Source: Candidatus Aminicenantota bacterium
GTDB lineage: Bacteria > Acidobacteriota > Aminicenantia > JAMOAD01
DNA: 8,297 nt
Direction of reading: 5' to 3'
Assembly: GCA_027070475.1 (NCBI GenBank)
Contig: JALXDT010000039.1
Span: 1-8,297 of the forward strand
Shown here: piece by piece, positions 1 to 5,965 of the stretch
How the letters are laid out: the number at the start of each line of letters is the position of its first letter
Position numbering within the stretch: the first letter of the stretch is position 1
The notes under the pieces: generated by a model
Database searches by the model: none
Told to the model about the DNA's origin: nothing
Seen by the model: the letters and a program-made list of their open reading frames with translations, nothing else
Position numbers and translations under genes: made by a program

Positions 1-269
1 ATGTTGAAACAAACAAACACCTTGCCGAATTGCAGGACAAAAAGGATGAATTCTTTGCCTCGCTTGAAAGGTTGAAAGTTCCTAAATGGATTGATTTTTT
101 CAAGCAGGCAAAAGAGCTTACAAATGTAAAAATTCATATCTGCGGGCTTGCAGGTAAGATCTGGGGTGGAGAAAAGTTAGAGGATTTTGTTGATATTGCA
201 GATGATATCGTAGGCATAGGTGAATATATTTCTGCTGCTGAAGAGGCTGATATTAATCTTTTTATCTAA
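1..269 (+). CDS. DsrE-family sulfur-relay protein, C-terminal part (5' end outside window)
   Basis: The reading frame is open to the left edge, so this is the last 88 residues of a longer protein; DsrE-family proteins usually run roughly 110-160 residues. The pattern is that of the DsrE/DsrF-like fold: an amphipathic helix, then a strand ending in a conserved cysteine (KIHICGLAG, TGC codon at 141-143), a Gly-rich loop, and a closing helix and strand (GIGEYISAAEEADINLFI). DsrE-like proteins bind or pass persulfide sulfur, often together with TusA, and TusA is the next gene. The TTG at 30-32 gives a possible start, but it has no ribosome site and would remove part of the fold, so I treat the gene as truncated by the window. 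It is followed by a 52-base gap with no clear terminator, so it is probably in the same operon. Family assignment is fairly sure; the exact DsrE subtype is not. Confidence 0.75.
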   Translation, partial: VETNKHLAELQDKKDEFFASLERLKVPKWIDFFKQAKELTNVKIHICGLAGKIWGGEKLEDFVDIADDIVGIGEYISAAEEADINLFI

Positions 270-308
270 CCTTTATTTTAAAGTAAAGCTTTAATTAAAA
301 ATTTTTAT

Positions 309-316
309 AAGGAGGA
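309..316 (+). promoter_or_regulatory. Ribosome binding site of the tusA-like gene
   Basis: AAGGAGGA lies 5 bases before the ATG at 322, a strong Shine-Dalgarno match that fixes this start. The preceding A/T-rich gap (270-308) shows no convincing -35/-10 pair and no G+C-rich hairpin. Confidence 0.8.
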
Positions 317-321
317 ATAAT

Positions 322-579
322 ATGTTAAGCAATGAAGAATTAAAAAAATTAAGTGTGGACAAGGTTGTTGATGCAAGGGGAACAGCATGCCCGGGTCCTC
401 TTCTTGCAGCAAAAAGAGCACTTGCAGAAGTACCTGTCGGAGGAGTAATGGAGGTCTTATCTTCCGATGAAGGGACAGCAAAGGATATCCCCAAATGGGC
501 AGCTAAAATGGGACATGAGTTTTTAGGTGTAATTGAAGAGGCTGGATATTGGCGAATATTTATGAAAAAGATGAAATGA
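322..579 (+). CDS. tusA: TusA-family sulfur carrier protein
   Basis: This 85-residue cytoplasmic protein has the TusA/SirA family pattern: a strand VVDARGTACPGPLLAAKRAL carrying the CPxP motif (C23-P24-G25-P26) at the start of a helix, then a strand (GVMEVLSSDE), the family's DIPKW segment, and a last strand ending in YWRIF. In the family the CPxP cysteine carries sulfur as a persulfide and hands it to a partner. The gene has a strong ribosome site, and its stop codon overlaps the start of the MvhD-like gene (ATGA), so the two are translationally coupled. With DsrE upstream and Hdr/Qmo-type subunits downstream, it probably brings sulfane sulfur to, or takes it from, the flavin/Fe-S complex rather than serving tRNA thiolation. 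That role is inferred from context; the family call is secure. Confidence 0.9.
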   Translation: MLSNEELKKLSVDKVVDARGTACPGPLLAAKRALAEVPVGGVMEVLSSDEGTAKDIPKWAAKMGHEFLGVIEEAGYWRIFMKKMK

Positions 580-995
580 CTGAAAGAATTGAGGAAACAT
601 ATTCACCGAAAATCCTCGTTTTTTCCACCAATAGTATTTCGGATCCAGGGATAGATCTTGCAGGGCTTTTGAAGATGCACTATCCTCCTTCTGCTTATAC
701 TATAAGTGTCCCATGTTCAAGCGGGATTAATCCTGATTGGATTATCTATGCTCTGGAAAAAGGCTTTGATGGGATATTTATAGCTGCTGATGGTTCTGAT
801 TGTCCATACAGAGAAGATTGCTCTGAGTTAACGGCAAAGATAGTTCTGAAAGCTCAGGAAAAGGCCAAAGAGAAAGGAATAGACCCTTCAAGAATAAAAA
901 TGGCTGCTGTCTGTTCTGTTTGCGCCGAATCATTTGTAAATCATATGAAGAAGTTTTCAGAGACTCTTATAAAGCTAAAAAATAACAAAGAGTAA
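576..995 (+). CDS. MvhD/FlpD-family iron-sulfur electron-transfer subunit (stand-alone)
   Basis: This 139-residue protein matches the MvhD/FlpD family, which passes electrons between a hydrogenase or other donor and HdrA. Recognisable are the start PKILVFSTNSISDPGIDLAG, the VPCSSG loop (C47), WIIYALEKGFDGIFI, SDCPY (C76) and the GIDPSRIKM segment. The family's usual N-terminal CxxC pair is missing (STNS at that place). The usual Gly-Cys-His before the second Cys is also changed, while extra cysteines appear at C82, C113 and C116 (CSVC). I chose the ATG at 576, which overlaps the tusA stop as ATGA. A TTG at 549 would add nine residues from inside tusA without a ribosome site. In Qmo complexes a domain of this kind is fused to QmoB; here it is a separate gene before the two HdrA-like genes. 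Family call is firm; cluster binding is uncertain. Confidence 0.82.
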   Translation: MTERIEETYSPKILVFSTNSISDPGIDLAGLLKMHYPPSAYTISVPCSSGINPDWIIYALEKGFDGIFIAADGSDCPYREDCSELTAKIVLKAQEKAKEKGIDPSRIKMAAVCSVCAESFVNHMKKFSETLIKLKNNKE

Positions 996-1008
996 ACAGG
1001 AGGAGAAA

Positions 1009-2301
1009 ATGTTTCATCTTGAATACGATGTGATGGTTGTCGGGGGAGGAATTGCCGGACAGGAAACGGCTTTAAATTTAGCTGATATGGGCTTTAAAGT
1101 TATCATTATTGAAAAAGAAGCCTCAATCGGTGGAAAGATGATCCTTCTCAGCAAAGTTTTTCCCACTCTTGATTGTGCAAGCTGCATTGCAACTCCCAAG
1201 ATGTCTGAAACAATGCGTCATGAGAATATTGAAGTCTTGAGTTATAGCGAAGTTATGAGCATAGAGAGAATTGATAAAAAATTCAAAGTGAAGATACTAA
1301 AAAAGCCCAAGTATGTAAGAGAGGATTTATGCACCGGTTGTCAGGAATGTGAAGCAAACTGTCCTGTAAATGTTGAAGACCAATTTAATTTTGGCCTTGT
1401 CGGAAGAAGAGCAGCGTACATCCCATTCAGTACGGCAATTCCTAAAACTGCGGTAATAGACATTGAAAATTGTGTGCTCTGCGGGGTATGTGAAAGAGTT
1501 TGTCCTGCCAATGCGATTGATTTTACACAAGAACCGGAAACTTATACCCTAAAGGTTAAGGCTGTTGTTTTAGCAACAGGCTTTAATCTCTTTCCCGCAA
1601 GGAAAAAACCTCAATATGGTTTCGGCAAATTTCCCAATGTTATGGATGCAATGGAGATGGATAGACTTCTTTCTCCCACGAGACCATACAATGCTGTCGT
1701 AAGACCTCTTGATGGTAAAATCCCGGAGAATATAGCATATGTTTTATGCACTGGTTCAAGGGATATTACGGCTGGGAATCCGATATGCTCTCAAATATGC
1801 TGCATGTATTCAATAAAGCAAGCGCAGCTTTTGATGGGAGCATTACCACTTGCTGATATAACAATTTACTATATTGATATAAGAGCCTTTGGTAAAGGGT
1901 TTGAGGAGTTTTATCAGCAGGCAAAGGATATGGGAGTTCAATTTGTTAAGGGAAAGGTAGCAAAGATTGAAGAAATTAAGGAGACGGGGAATTTGATTGT
2001 TAGATATGAAGATATAGAAGGCTCGGGTGGAGTTAAGGAAGCTGAGCATGACCTTGTTGTTCTCTCTGTCGGAATGCTTTCAAACCCTGAAGCTGCAGGG
2101 ATGTTTAAATTTGAAACTCTTGAGCTTGATGAATTCAATTATGTTAAACAGGTTGATCCCCTTTTGAATCCTGCAAAGACAAATTTAAAGGGAGTTTTTG
2201 CTGCTGGAACTGCAACCGGTCCGAAGGATATTCCTGATTCAATTTTATCGGCTGGAGCTGCCTCTGCTGAAGTAGCGGCATACATCAGGAGTATAAAATG
2301 A
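1009..2301 (+). CDS. Short HdrA/QmoA-type FAD and iron-sulfur flavoprotein
   Basis: This 430-residue flavoprotein of the heterodisulfide reductase A family has QmoA-like architecture, lacking both the HdrA N-terminal domain and the C-terminal ferredoxin. The FAD-binding Rossmann motif is GGGIAG (12-17) with a closing GVFAAG (395-400). The HdrA signature FPTLDCASCI sits at 51-60 (C56, C59). An inserted ferredoxin domain has two complete CxxCxxCxxxCP motifs (C108/111/114/118 and C155/158/161/165). The flavin-proximal cluster motif is C247, C260, C264, C265, with a family-conserved lysine at K270. The start follows AGGAGGA with good spacing. The stop overlaps the next gene's start by 4 bp (ATGA). 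All key residues look intact, so it is probably the fully active flavin subunit. The FPTLDCASCI motif is more HdrA-like than the form I recall for classical QmoA, hence no symbol is given. Confidence 0.88.
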   Translation: MFHLEYDVMVVGGGIAGQETALNLADMGFKVIIIEKEASIGGKMILLSKVFPTLDCASCIATPKMSETMRHENIEVLSYSEVMSIERIDKKFKVKILKKPKYVREDLCTGCQECEANCPVNVEDQFNFGLVGRRAAYIPFSTAIPKTAVIDIENCVLCGVCERVCPANAIDFTQEPETYTLKVKAVVLATGFNLFPARKKPQYGFGKFPNVMDAMEMDRLLSPTRPYNAVVRPLDGKIPENIAYVLCTGSRDITAGNPICSQICCMYSIKQAQLLMGALPLADITIYYIDIRAFGKGFEEFYQQAKDMGVQFVKGKVAKIEEIKETGNLIVRYEDIEGSGGVKEAEHDLVVLSVGMLSNPEAAGMFKFETLELDEFNYVKQVDPLLNPAKTNLKGVFAAGTATGPKDIPDSILSAGAASAEVAAYIRSIK

Positions 2302-4241
2302 AGAGAAGAATAGGAGTTTACATTTGTCACTGCGGAGGAAATATCTCCGATTATGTTGATGTTAAGAAGGTCAGGGAGGCCGTAAAGGACGAGGAAGGCG
2401 TTTTTCTTGCTAAAACCACGGTTTTTGCTTGCTCTGATTCAAGCCAAAAGGAGATAATAGCAGATATTCAGGAAAACAATCTGGATGGAATTGTTGTAGC
2501 TTCATGCTCTCCGAAGCTTCACCTTCACACTTTCAGAAGTGTAGCAGAAAGAGCCGGTTTAAATCCCTATGAATATGTTCAGGTAAATATCAGAGAACAG
2601 GATTCATGGGCTCATTCTGACAATCCTGAAAAGGCAACGGAAAAGGCAATAAGATTAATAAGAGCTGGAATAAAGAGAGCTATTGAAGCCAAACCTCTGA
2701 CTCCCAATGAAATACCTGTAATCAATGGAGTTGCTGTAATAGGAGGAGGAGCAGCAGGTATGAGAGCTGCAATTGAACTTTCTGACACAGGGCTTAATGT
2801 TTACCTTATAGAAAAGGAGCATTTTTTAGGTGGCAGAATTCCTCAATGGGGAGAGCTCTTTGAAACAAACGAAAGAGGGGAAGTTTTAATAGAAAGGCTT
2901 TATAAAGAAATAGTGAAAAGGAATAATATTAAAATTTTTACAGGAGCCGAGGTTGAATCTTTTTCCGGATGTGTCGGTAATTTTGAGCTTGGAGTCAGGA
3001 TAAAACCCAGATTTGTAAAAAGAGATTTTAATTGTAAAGATTATGAAAAAATTTTAAAAGAGTGTCCTGTTGAAGTGGAAGATGAATTTAACTTTGGGTT
3101 AACCAAGAGAAAGGCGATATATAAAAGCTATGAGAAAGCTTTTCCTGAAATTCCTGCCATTGATAAAGAAAATTGCACAAGATGCGGTATATGTGAAAAA
3201 CTCTGCCCTGAATCTTTTGATTTTAATCAAAAGGAAGAGAAATTAAACCTGAGAGTAGGAGCTGTAATTCTGACCACAGGCTTTTCTCCCTATGAGCCAA
3301 AAGAGGGAGAATTTGGTTATGGAAAGTTTAATAGTGTGCTTACGCTTCAGCAATTTAGAAGATTGATGGAATTGAGCAATGGAGAACTTTCTTATAATAG
3401 TAAAAAAATAAAAAATATTGCATTTATCTACTGTGTGGGAAGCAGACAAAAGGATGGAGAAAATAAATATTGTTCAAGATACTGCTGTACAGCAGCTATT
3501 CATACCTCCCTTCTCTTAAAGGAAAAGTACAATGATATAAAGAGTTATCACCTATTCAGAGATATTAGAACATATGGAAAACAGGAAATTTTGTATAGAG
3601 ATTCCTGTAAAAACGGAGATATCTATTTAAAATTTGATGAATCAAATCCTCCAATTGTGGAAAAAAATGGAGTGGATGTCTCTGTGAAAATTAAGGATAT
3701 TCTCACGGATGGGGAAGAAATTGAGATTATTCCTGATCTGGTTGTTCTTGTTACCGGCATGATTCCAAGGGAAAATGGAGGTCTTGAAAAAATATTTAAA
3801 GTTCCTGTCGGAAGGGATAAATTTTTCAGTGAAATTCACCCTAAGTTAAGACCAGTGGAAACTGTTATTAATGGAGTTTATATAGCAGGGACAGGACAGG
3901 GTCCGAAGAATTTAACGGAAACCATTTTATCATCTCTCTCCTCTGTTGCAAAAGCTTACTCTCTTCTATCAAGCGGAACCTTAAAACTTGAACCTATTGT
4001 TGCAATAATAGATGAAGAAAAATGCGAATGGTGCGGAAATTGTGATGAAGTGTGTGTTTATGATGCAATAGAGAAAAAATCTGAAAATGGAAAAGAGGTT
4101 GCTGTTATTAATGAGGCTTTGTGCAAAGGCTGTGGTTCATGCGTACCTGTTTGTGAATCCAGGGCAATAGAAATAAAGGGTTATACAAACAAAGAGATTC
4201 TCGGGATGATTGATGGAATATTGAAGGAGGTGAACAGATGA
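2298..4241 (+). CDS. hdrA: Long HdrA/QmoB-type flavoprotein with C-terminal 2x[4Fe-4S] ferredoxin
   Basis: This 647-residue protein has the full HdrA layout. The N-terminal domain has IGVYICHCGGNIS (C10, C12), C45 and VASCSP (C70). The FAD domain has GGGAAG (149-154), EKE about 20 residues on, and GVYIAGTGQGP (526-536). An inserted ferredoxin region and the flavin-proximal cluster motif C379/C392/C396/C397 follow. A C-terminal dicluster ferredoxin has C576/579/582/586 and C609/612/615/619. Three family features are lost: the first inserted cluster is degenerate (C246, Y249, I252, C256), the FPTLDCxxCI segment is replaced (LFETNERGEV), and the conserved lysine after the CC pair is H402. The second inserted cluster is intact (C293/296/299/303). 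Translation is coupled to both neighbours through ATGA overlaps. It probably forms a heterodimer with the short paralogue and relays electrons to the QmoC-type subunit. It could equally be called QmoB without its MvhD part. Confidence 0.87.
   Translation: MKRRIGVYICHCGGNISDYVDVKKVREAVKDEEGVFLAKTTVFACSDSSQKEIIADIQENNLDGIVVASCSPKLHLHTFRSVAERAGLNPYEYVQVNIREQDSWAHSDNPEKATEKAIRLIRAGIKRAIEAKPLTPNEIPVINGVAVIGGGAAGMRAAIELSDTGLNVYLIEKEHFLGGRIPQWGELFETNERGEVLIERLYKEIVKRNNIKIFTGAEVESFSGCVGNFELGVRIKPRFVKRDFNCKDYEKILKECPVEVEDEFNFGLTKRKAIYKSYEKAFPEIPAIDKENCTRCGICEKLCPESFDFNQKEEKLNLRVGAVILTTGFSPYEPKEGEFGYGKFNSVLTLQQFRRLMELSNGELSYNSKKIKNIAFIYCVGSRQKDGENKYCSRYCCTAAIHTSLLLKEKYNDIKSYHLFRDIRTYGKQEILYRDSCKNGDIYLKFDESNPPIVEKNGVDVSVKIKDILTDGEEIEIIPDLVVLVTGMIPRENGGLEKIFKVPVGRDKFFSEIHPKLRPVETVINGVYIAGTGQGPKNLTETILSSLSSVAKAYSLLSSGTLKLEPIVAIIDEEKCEWCGNCDEVCVYDAIEKKSENGKEVAVINEALCKGCGSCVPVCESRAIEIKGYTNKEILGMIDGILKEVNR
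4224..4233 (+). promoter_or_regulatory. Full-consensus Shine-Dalgarno for the winged-helix gene
   Basis: AAGGAGGTGA, complementary to the whole anti-Shine-Dalgarno core, lies inside the end of the long HdrA-like gene, 4 bases before the ATG at 4238. It is the strongest ribosome site in the operon. It suggests the small protein is made in quantity despite its overlapping start. Confidence 0.75.
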
Positions 4242-4522
4242 GCTGGGATAAAGAAAAAACATTAAAATACATAAAGAAGAAACACAAGGTTTCACAAGAG
4301 AAAGTTGAGGAAACAAAGGAATTCATGAAAATAAGAAAAGCAATAGCAAAGGCGCTCTCTGATGGTCCTAAAACAATACCTCAAATAGCTAAAATTATGG
4401 GATTACCATTGGCAGATGTTACTTACAATGTTATGACCTGTAGAAAGTATGGTTACATTGAGGAAACAGGAGAAATTTCCGATGATGATTACTATTATTA
4501 TGAACTTAAAGGGAGGAAGTAA
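4238..4522 (+). CDS. Small winged-helix domain protein embedded in the Hdr/Qmo operon
   Basis: This 94-residue, Lys-rich, soluble protein has an N-terminal helical stretch (about 5-40). A winged helix-turn-helix-like region follows: TIPQIAKIMGLPLADVTYNV (46-65) as helix-turn-helix, then CRKYGYIEETG as the turn into a two-strand wing ending in the odd DDDYYYYEL. Such folds are typical of MarR/ArsR-like regulators but also occur as protein-protein adaptors. The gene overlaps the long HdrA-like stop by 4 bp and its own stop overlaps the QmoC-type start by 1 bp (TAATG), so it is produced in step with the complex. It has an ideal ribosome site. I do not recognise a named family. It could be an autoregulator of the operon or an extra subunit or assembly factor, and the coupling on both sides makes the latter worth testing. 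It has a single cysteine (C68) and no metal motif. Confidence 0.75.
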   Translation: MSWDKEKTLKYIKKKHKVSQEKVEETKEFMKIRKAIAKALSDGPKTIPQIAKIMGLPLADVTYNVMTCRKYGYIEETGEISDDDYYYYELKGRK

Positions 4523-5604
4523 TGGAAAGAGTTAATCCTGATTTTTCAGAAAAGATAAAAAAGTATGGAGCTTTTGATATTAGTGCTTGTTATAATTGTG
4601 GAAACTGTACTGCAATATGTCCTCTTTCAACTGAAGATAATTCATTTCCGAGAAAAATGGTCAGAGCTACAGTTTTAGGATTGGAAAATAAAATAGCTTC
4701 ATCCCTTGATCCATGGCTCTGCTACTATTGCGGAGAGTGTTCGGATACCTGCCCAAGAGATGCTGACCCCGGTGGCCTTATGATGGCCCTGAGAAGATAT
4801 CAGATAAGAAAATTTTCTGTAGGTAGAATCTCGGATCTATTTTATCAGGGGTTTTCATCTTTCTGGGCCTGGTTTGTTTTAACTCTATTGGGAGTATTGG
4901 GAATTTTCTTTTTTAAAAATAATCCGGATATGAAAGAGATTAAACCTCTATCTTTTGTAAGTCTAAATGTTTTACATGATGGTGGAATTATCTTATTTGT
5001 TTTTCTTCTGGTAGTTAGCTTTCTTCAGCTCCTCCTGATGCTAAAAAGTATAAAGCTTACAAAAAAGGATGGAATCGGTATTAAGGCTTATCTGAACTCA
5101 TTCCTTGAAGTTTTCTTTAATGAGGTGTTGTCTCAAAATAAATTCAGTAAGTGTGAGAATAAGAAAAGATACACTGCGCATCTTTTACTTTTATGGGGTT
5201 TTATCGGACTGTTTTTGGCTACTATTACTGTTATGCTTTTTGATTTCTTTTTCCCTGCAAATGAAGGGATAAGAATAATACCAAAGGTCTTAGGATTAAT
5301 ATCCGGAATTCCCTCACTTTACGGGGTATCATTCTTTTTATGGTATAGGTTGAAAAAGGCGGATAAATATTTCAGATTTAGCCATCATACGGATTGGATT
5401 TTCATAATTTTGATATTTTTCGCCATATTATCCGGATACCTTCTTGATATATTAAGATGGTCATCTGCTGTTAAGATTTATTATTTTACCTTTGCCTTTC
5501 ACCTTATTGTTGTCTTTGAACTGATATTGACTTTCCCTTTCACAAAATTCGCTCATGTAATGTACAGACCTTTTGCTCTGCTCCTTGCTGATATAAAAAA
5601 ATAA
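4522..5604 (+). CDS. qmoC: QmoC-type HdrC-HdrE fusion: 2x[4Fe-4S] plus membrane cytochrome b domain
   Basis: This 360-residue protein has an HdrC-like N-terminus fused to an HdrE/NarI-like membrane domain. Two CxxCxxCxxxCP motifs are complete (C23/26/29/33 and C67/70/73/77), with the HdrC-type spacer between them. About six hydrophobic segments follow, near 112-131, 153-175, 218-240, 254-274, 291-311 and 319-340. Candidate heme b ligands are H220 (start of a helix), H288/H289, H327 (inside a helix) and H344. In Qmo complexes this subunit anchors the soluble HdrA-like proteins to the cytoplasmic membrane and exchanges electrons with menaquinone. The start overlaps the previous stop by one base (TAATG) and is preceded by GGGAGGA. 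It is the last gene of the operon, with a hairpin terminator just after it. The domain architecture is diagnostic; the quinone role is inferred from the family. Confidence 0.87.
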   Translation: MERVNPDFSEKIKKYGAFDISACYNCGNCTAICPLSTEDNSFPRKMVRATVLGLENKIASSLDPWLCYYCGECSDTCPRDADPGGLMMALRRYQIRKFSVGRISDLFYQGFSSFWAWFVLTLLGVLGIFFFKNNPDMKEIKPLSFVSLNVLHDGGIILFVFLLVVSFLQLLLMLKSIKLTKKDGIGIKAYLNSFLEVFFNEVLSQNKFSKCENKKRYTAHLLLLWGFIGLFLATITVMLFDFFFPANEGIRIIPKVLGLISGIPSLYGVSFFLWYRLKKADKYFRFSHHTDWIFIILIFFAILSGYLLDILRWSSAVKIYYFTFAFHLIVVFELILTFPFTKFAHVMYRPFALLLADIKK

Positions 5605-5610
5605 AACAAA

Positions 5611-5650
5611 AGGGGAGGCAATTTCTTTGCTTCCCCTCAATATTATTTAT
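5611..5650 (+). terminator. Intrinsic terminator of the Hdr/Qmo-like operon
   Basis: An 11-bp hairpin (arms 5611-5621 and 5627-5637, AGGGGAGGCAA against TTGCTTCCCCT, one G-U pair) has a 5-base loop. It begins 6 bases after the qmoC-type stop and is followed by an A/T-rich stretch with broken T runs (TATTATTTATTCTTT). The T tract is imperfect, but the position and stem strength fit a terminator. It separates this operon from the convergent minus-strand gene. Confidence 0.78.
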
Positions 5651-5965
5651 TCTTTATAATTTTCCAATTATAGAAAATTATTGGTTATTAGAGGTAGGTG
5701 TCCTGTAGGAGGCAGAACTATTTAGCTCTGAGCATTGAGCTTTGAACTCTGAGCTAATCACTAAGGAATGTGGCTAACTTCTGGTAATAAATTATTTTTT
5801 TTTAATAAAAAAATTACTGATAGCTTAATACTATTGACATTCAGAATTGGCTCAATGCTAACCTTGTCCTCCTGAAGAAAATGGAACACAAAATTTCAAT
5901 AACATATTCAACGGGTGAACATTGTAATCGTGAATGGGGAATAACCCTAAAGTTTCATCGTAGCT
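5651..5965. other. Gene-free interval with decayed repeat fragments
   Basis: I see no credible gene on either strand between the operon terminator and the end of the convergent RsbRD-like gene. The interval holds an imperfect inverted repeat built of TGAGC units (5722-5757), a run of A/T (5784-5815) with weak self-complementarity, and a GGCTCAATGCTAAC segment (5849-5862) that is inverted relative to AGCATTGAGC at 5731-5740. It also has AATCGTGAAT (5926-5935), the reverse complement of the ATTCACGATT unit seen in the repeats further right. It looks like old repeat copies that have diverged. No clear terminator for the minus-strand gene is visible. Confidence 0.55.
5722..5757. repeat. Imperfect inverted repeat of TGAGC-type units
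   Basis: Arms 5722-5732 (TTAGCTCTGAG) and 5747-5757 (CTCTGAGCTAA) pair over 10 of 11 positions, with one T-T mismatch. The interior repeats the same short word (CTCTGAGC, ATTGAGC, CTCTGAGC). It resembles the AGCTCAAAGCTATGAGC block of the dispersed repeat at 8246-8276. Confidence 0.6.

Noticed and set aside
30..32. TTG as the start of the DsrE-like gene
   Set aside because: The frame stays open to the window edge, no ribosome site precedes it, and the resulting protein would be too short for the family.
270..308. Possible promoter or terminator between the DsrE-like and tusA-like genes
   Set aside because: Only A/T-rich palindromic words (AAAGCTTT, AAAAATTTTT) are present; no -35 box and no G+C-rich stem.
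291..494. A 67-codon minus-strand open frame across tusA
   Set aside because: It is a shadow of the well-supported tusA-like gene, with no family features and no ribosome site.
549..575. TTG-initiated N-terminal extension of the MvhD-like protein
   Set aside because: It lies inside the tusA gene without a Shine-Dalgarno; the ATG at 576 with an ATGA overlap fits the operon pattern and the family's N-terminus.
5834..5862. TTGACA with a weak -10 (GCTAAC) on the plus strand
   Set aside because: The -10 matches only 3 of 6 and there is no plus-strand gene downstream; probably chance in repeat-derived DNA.
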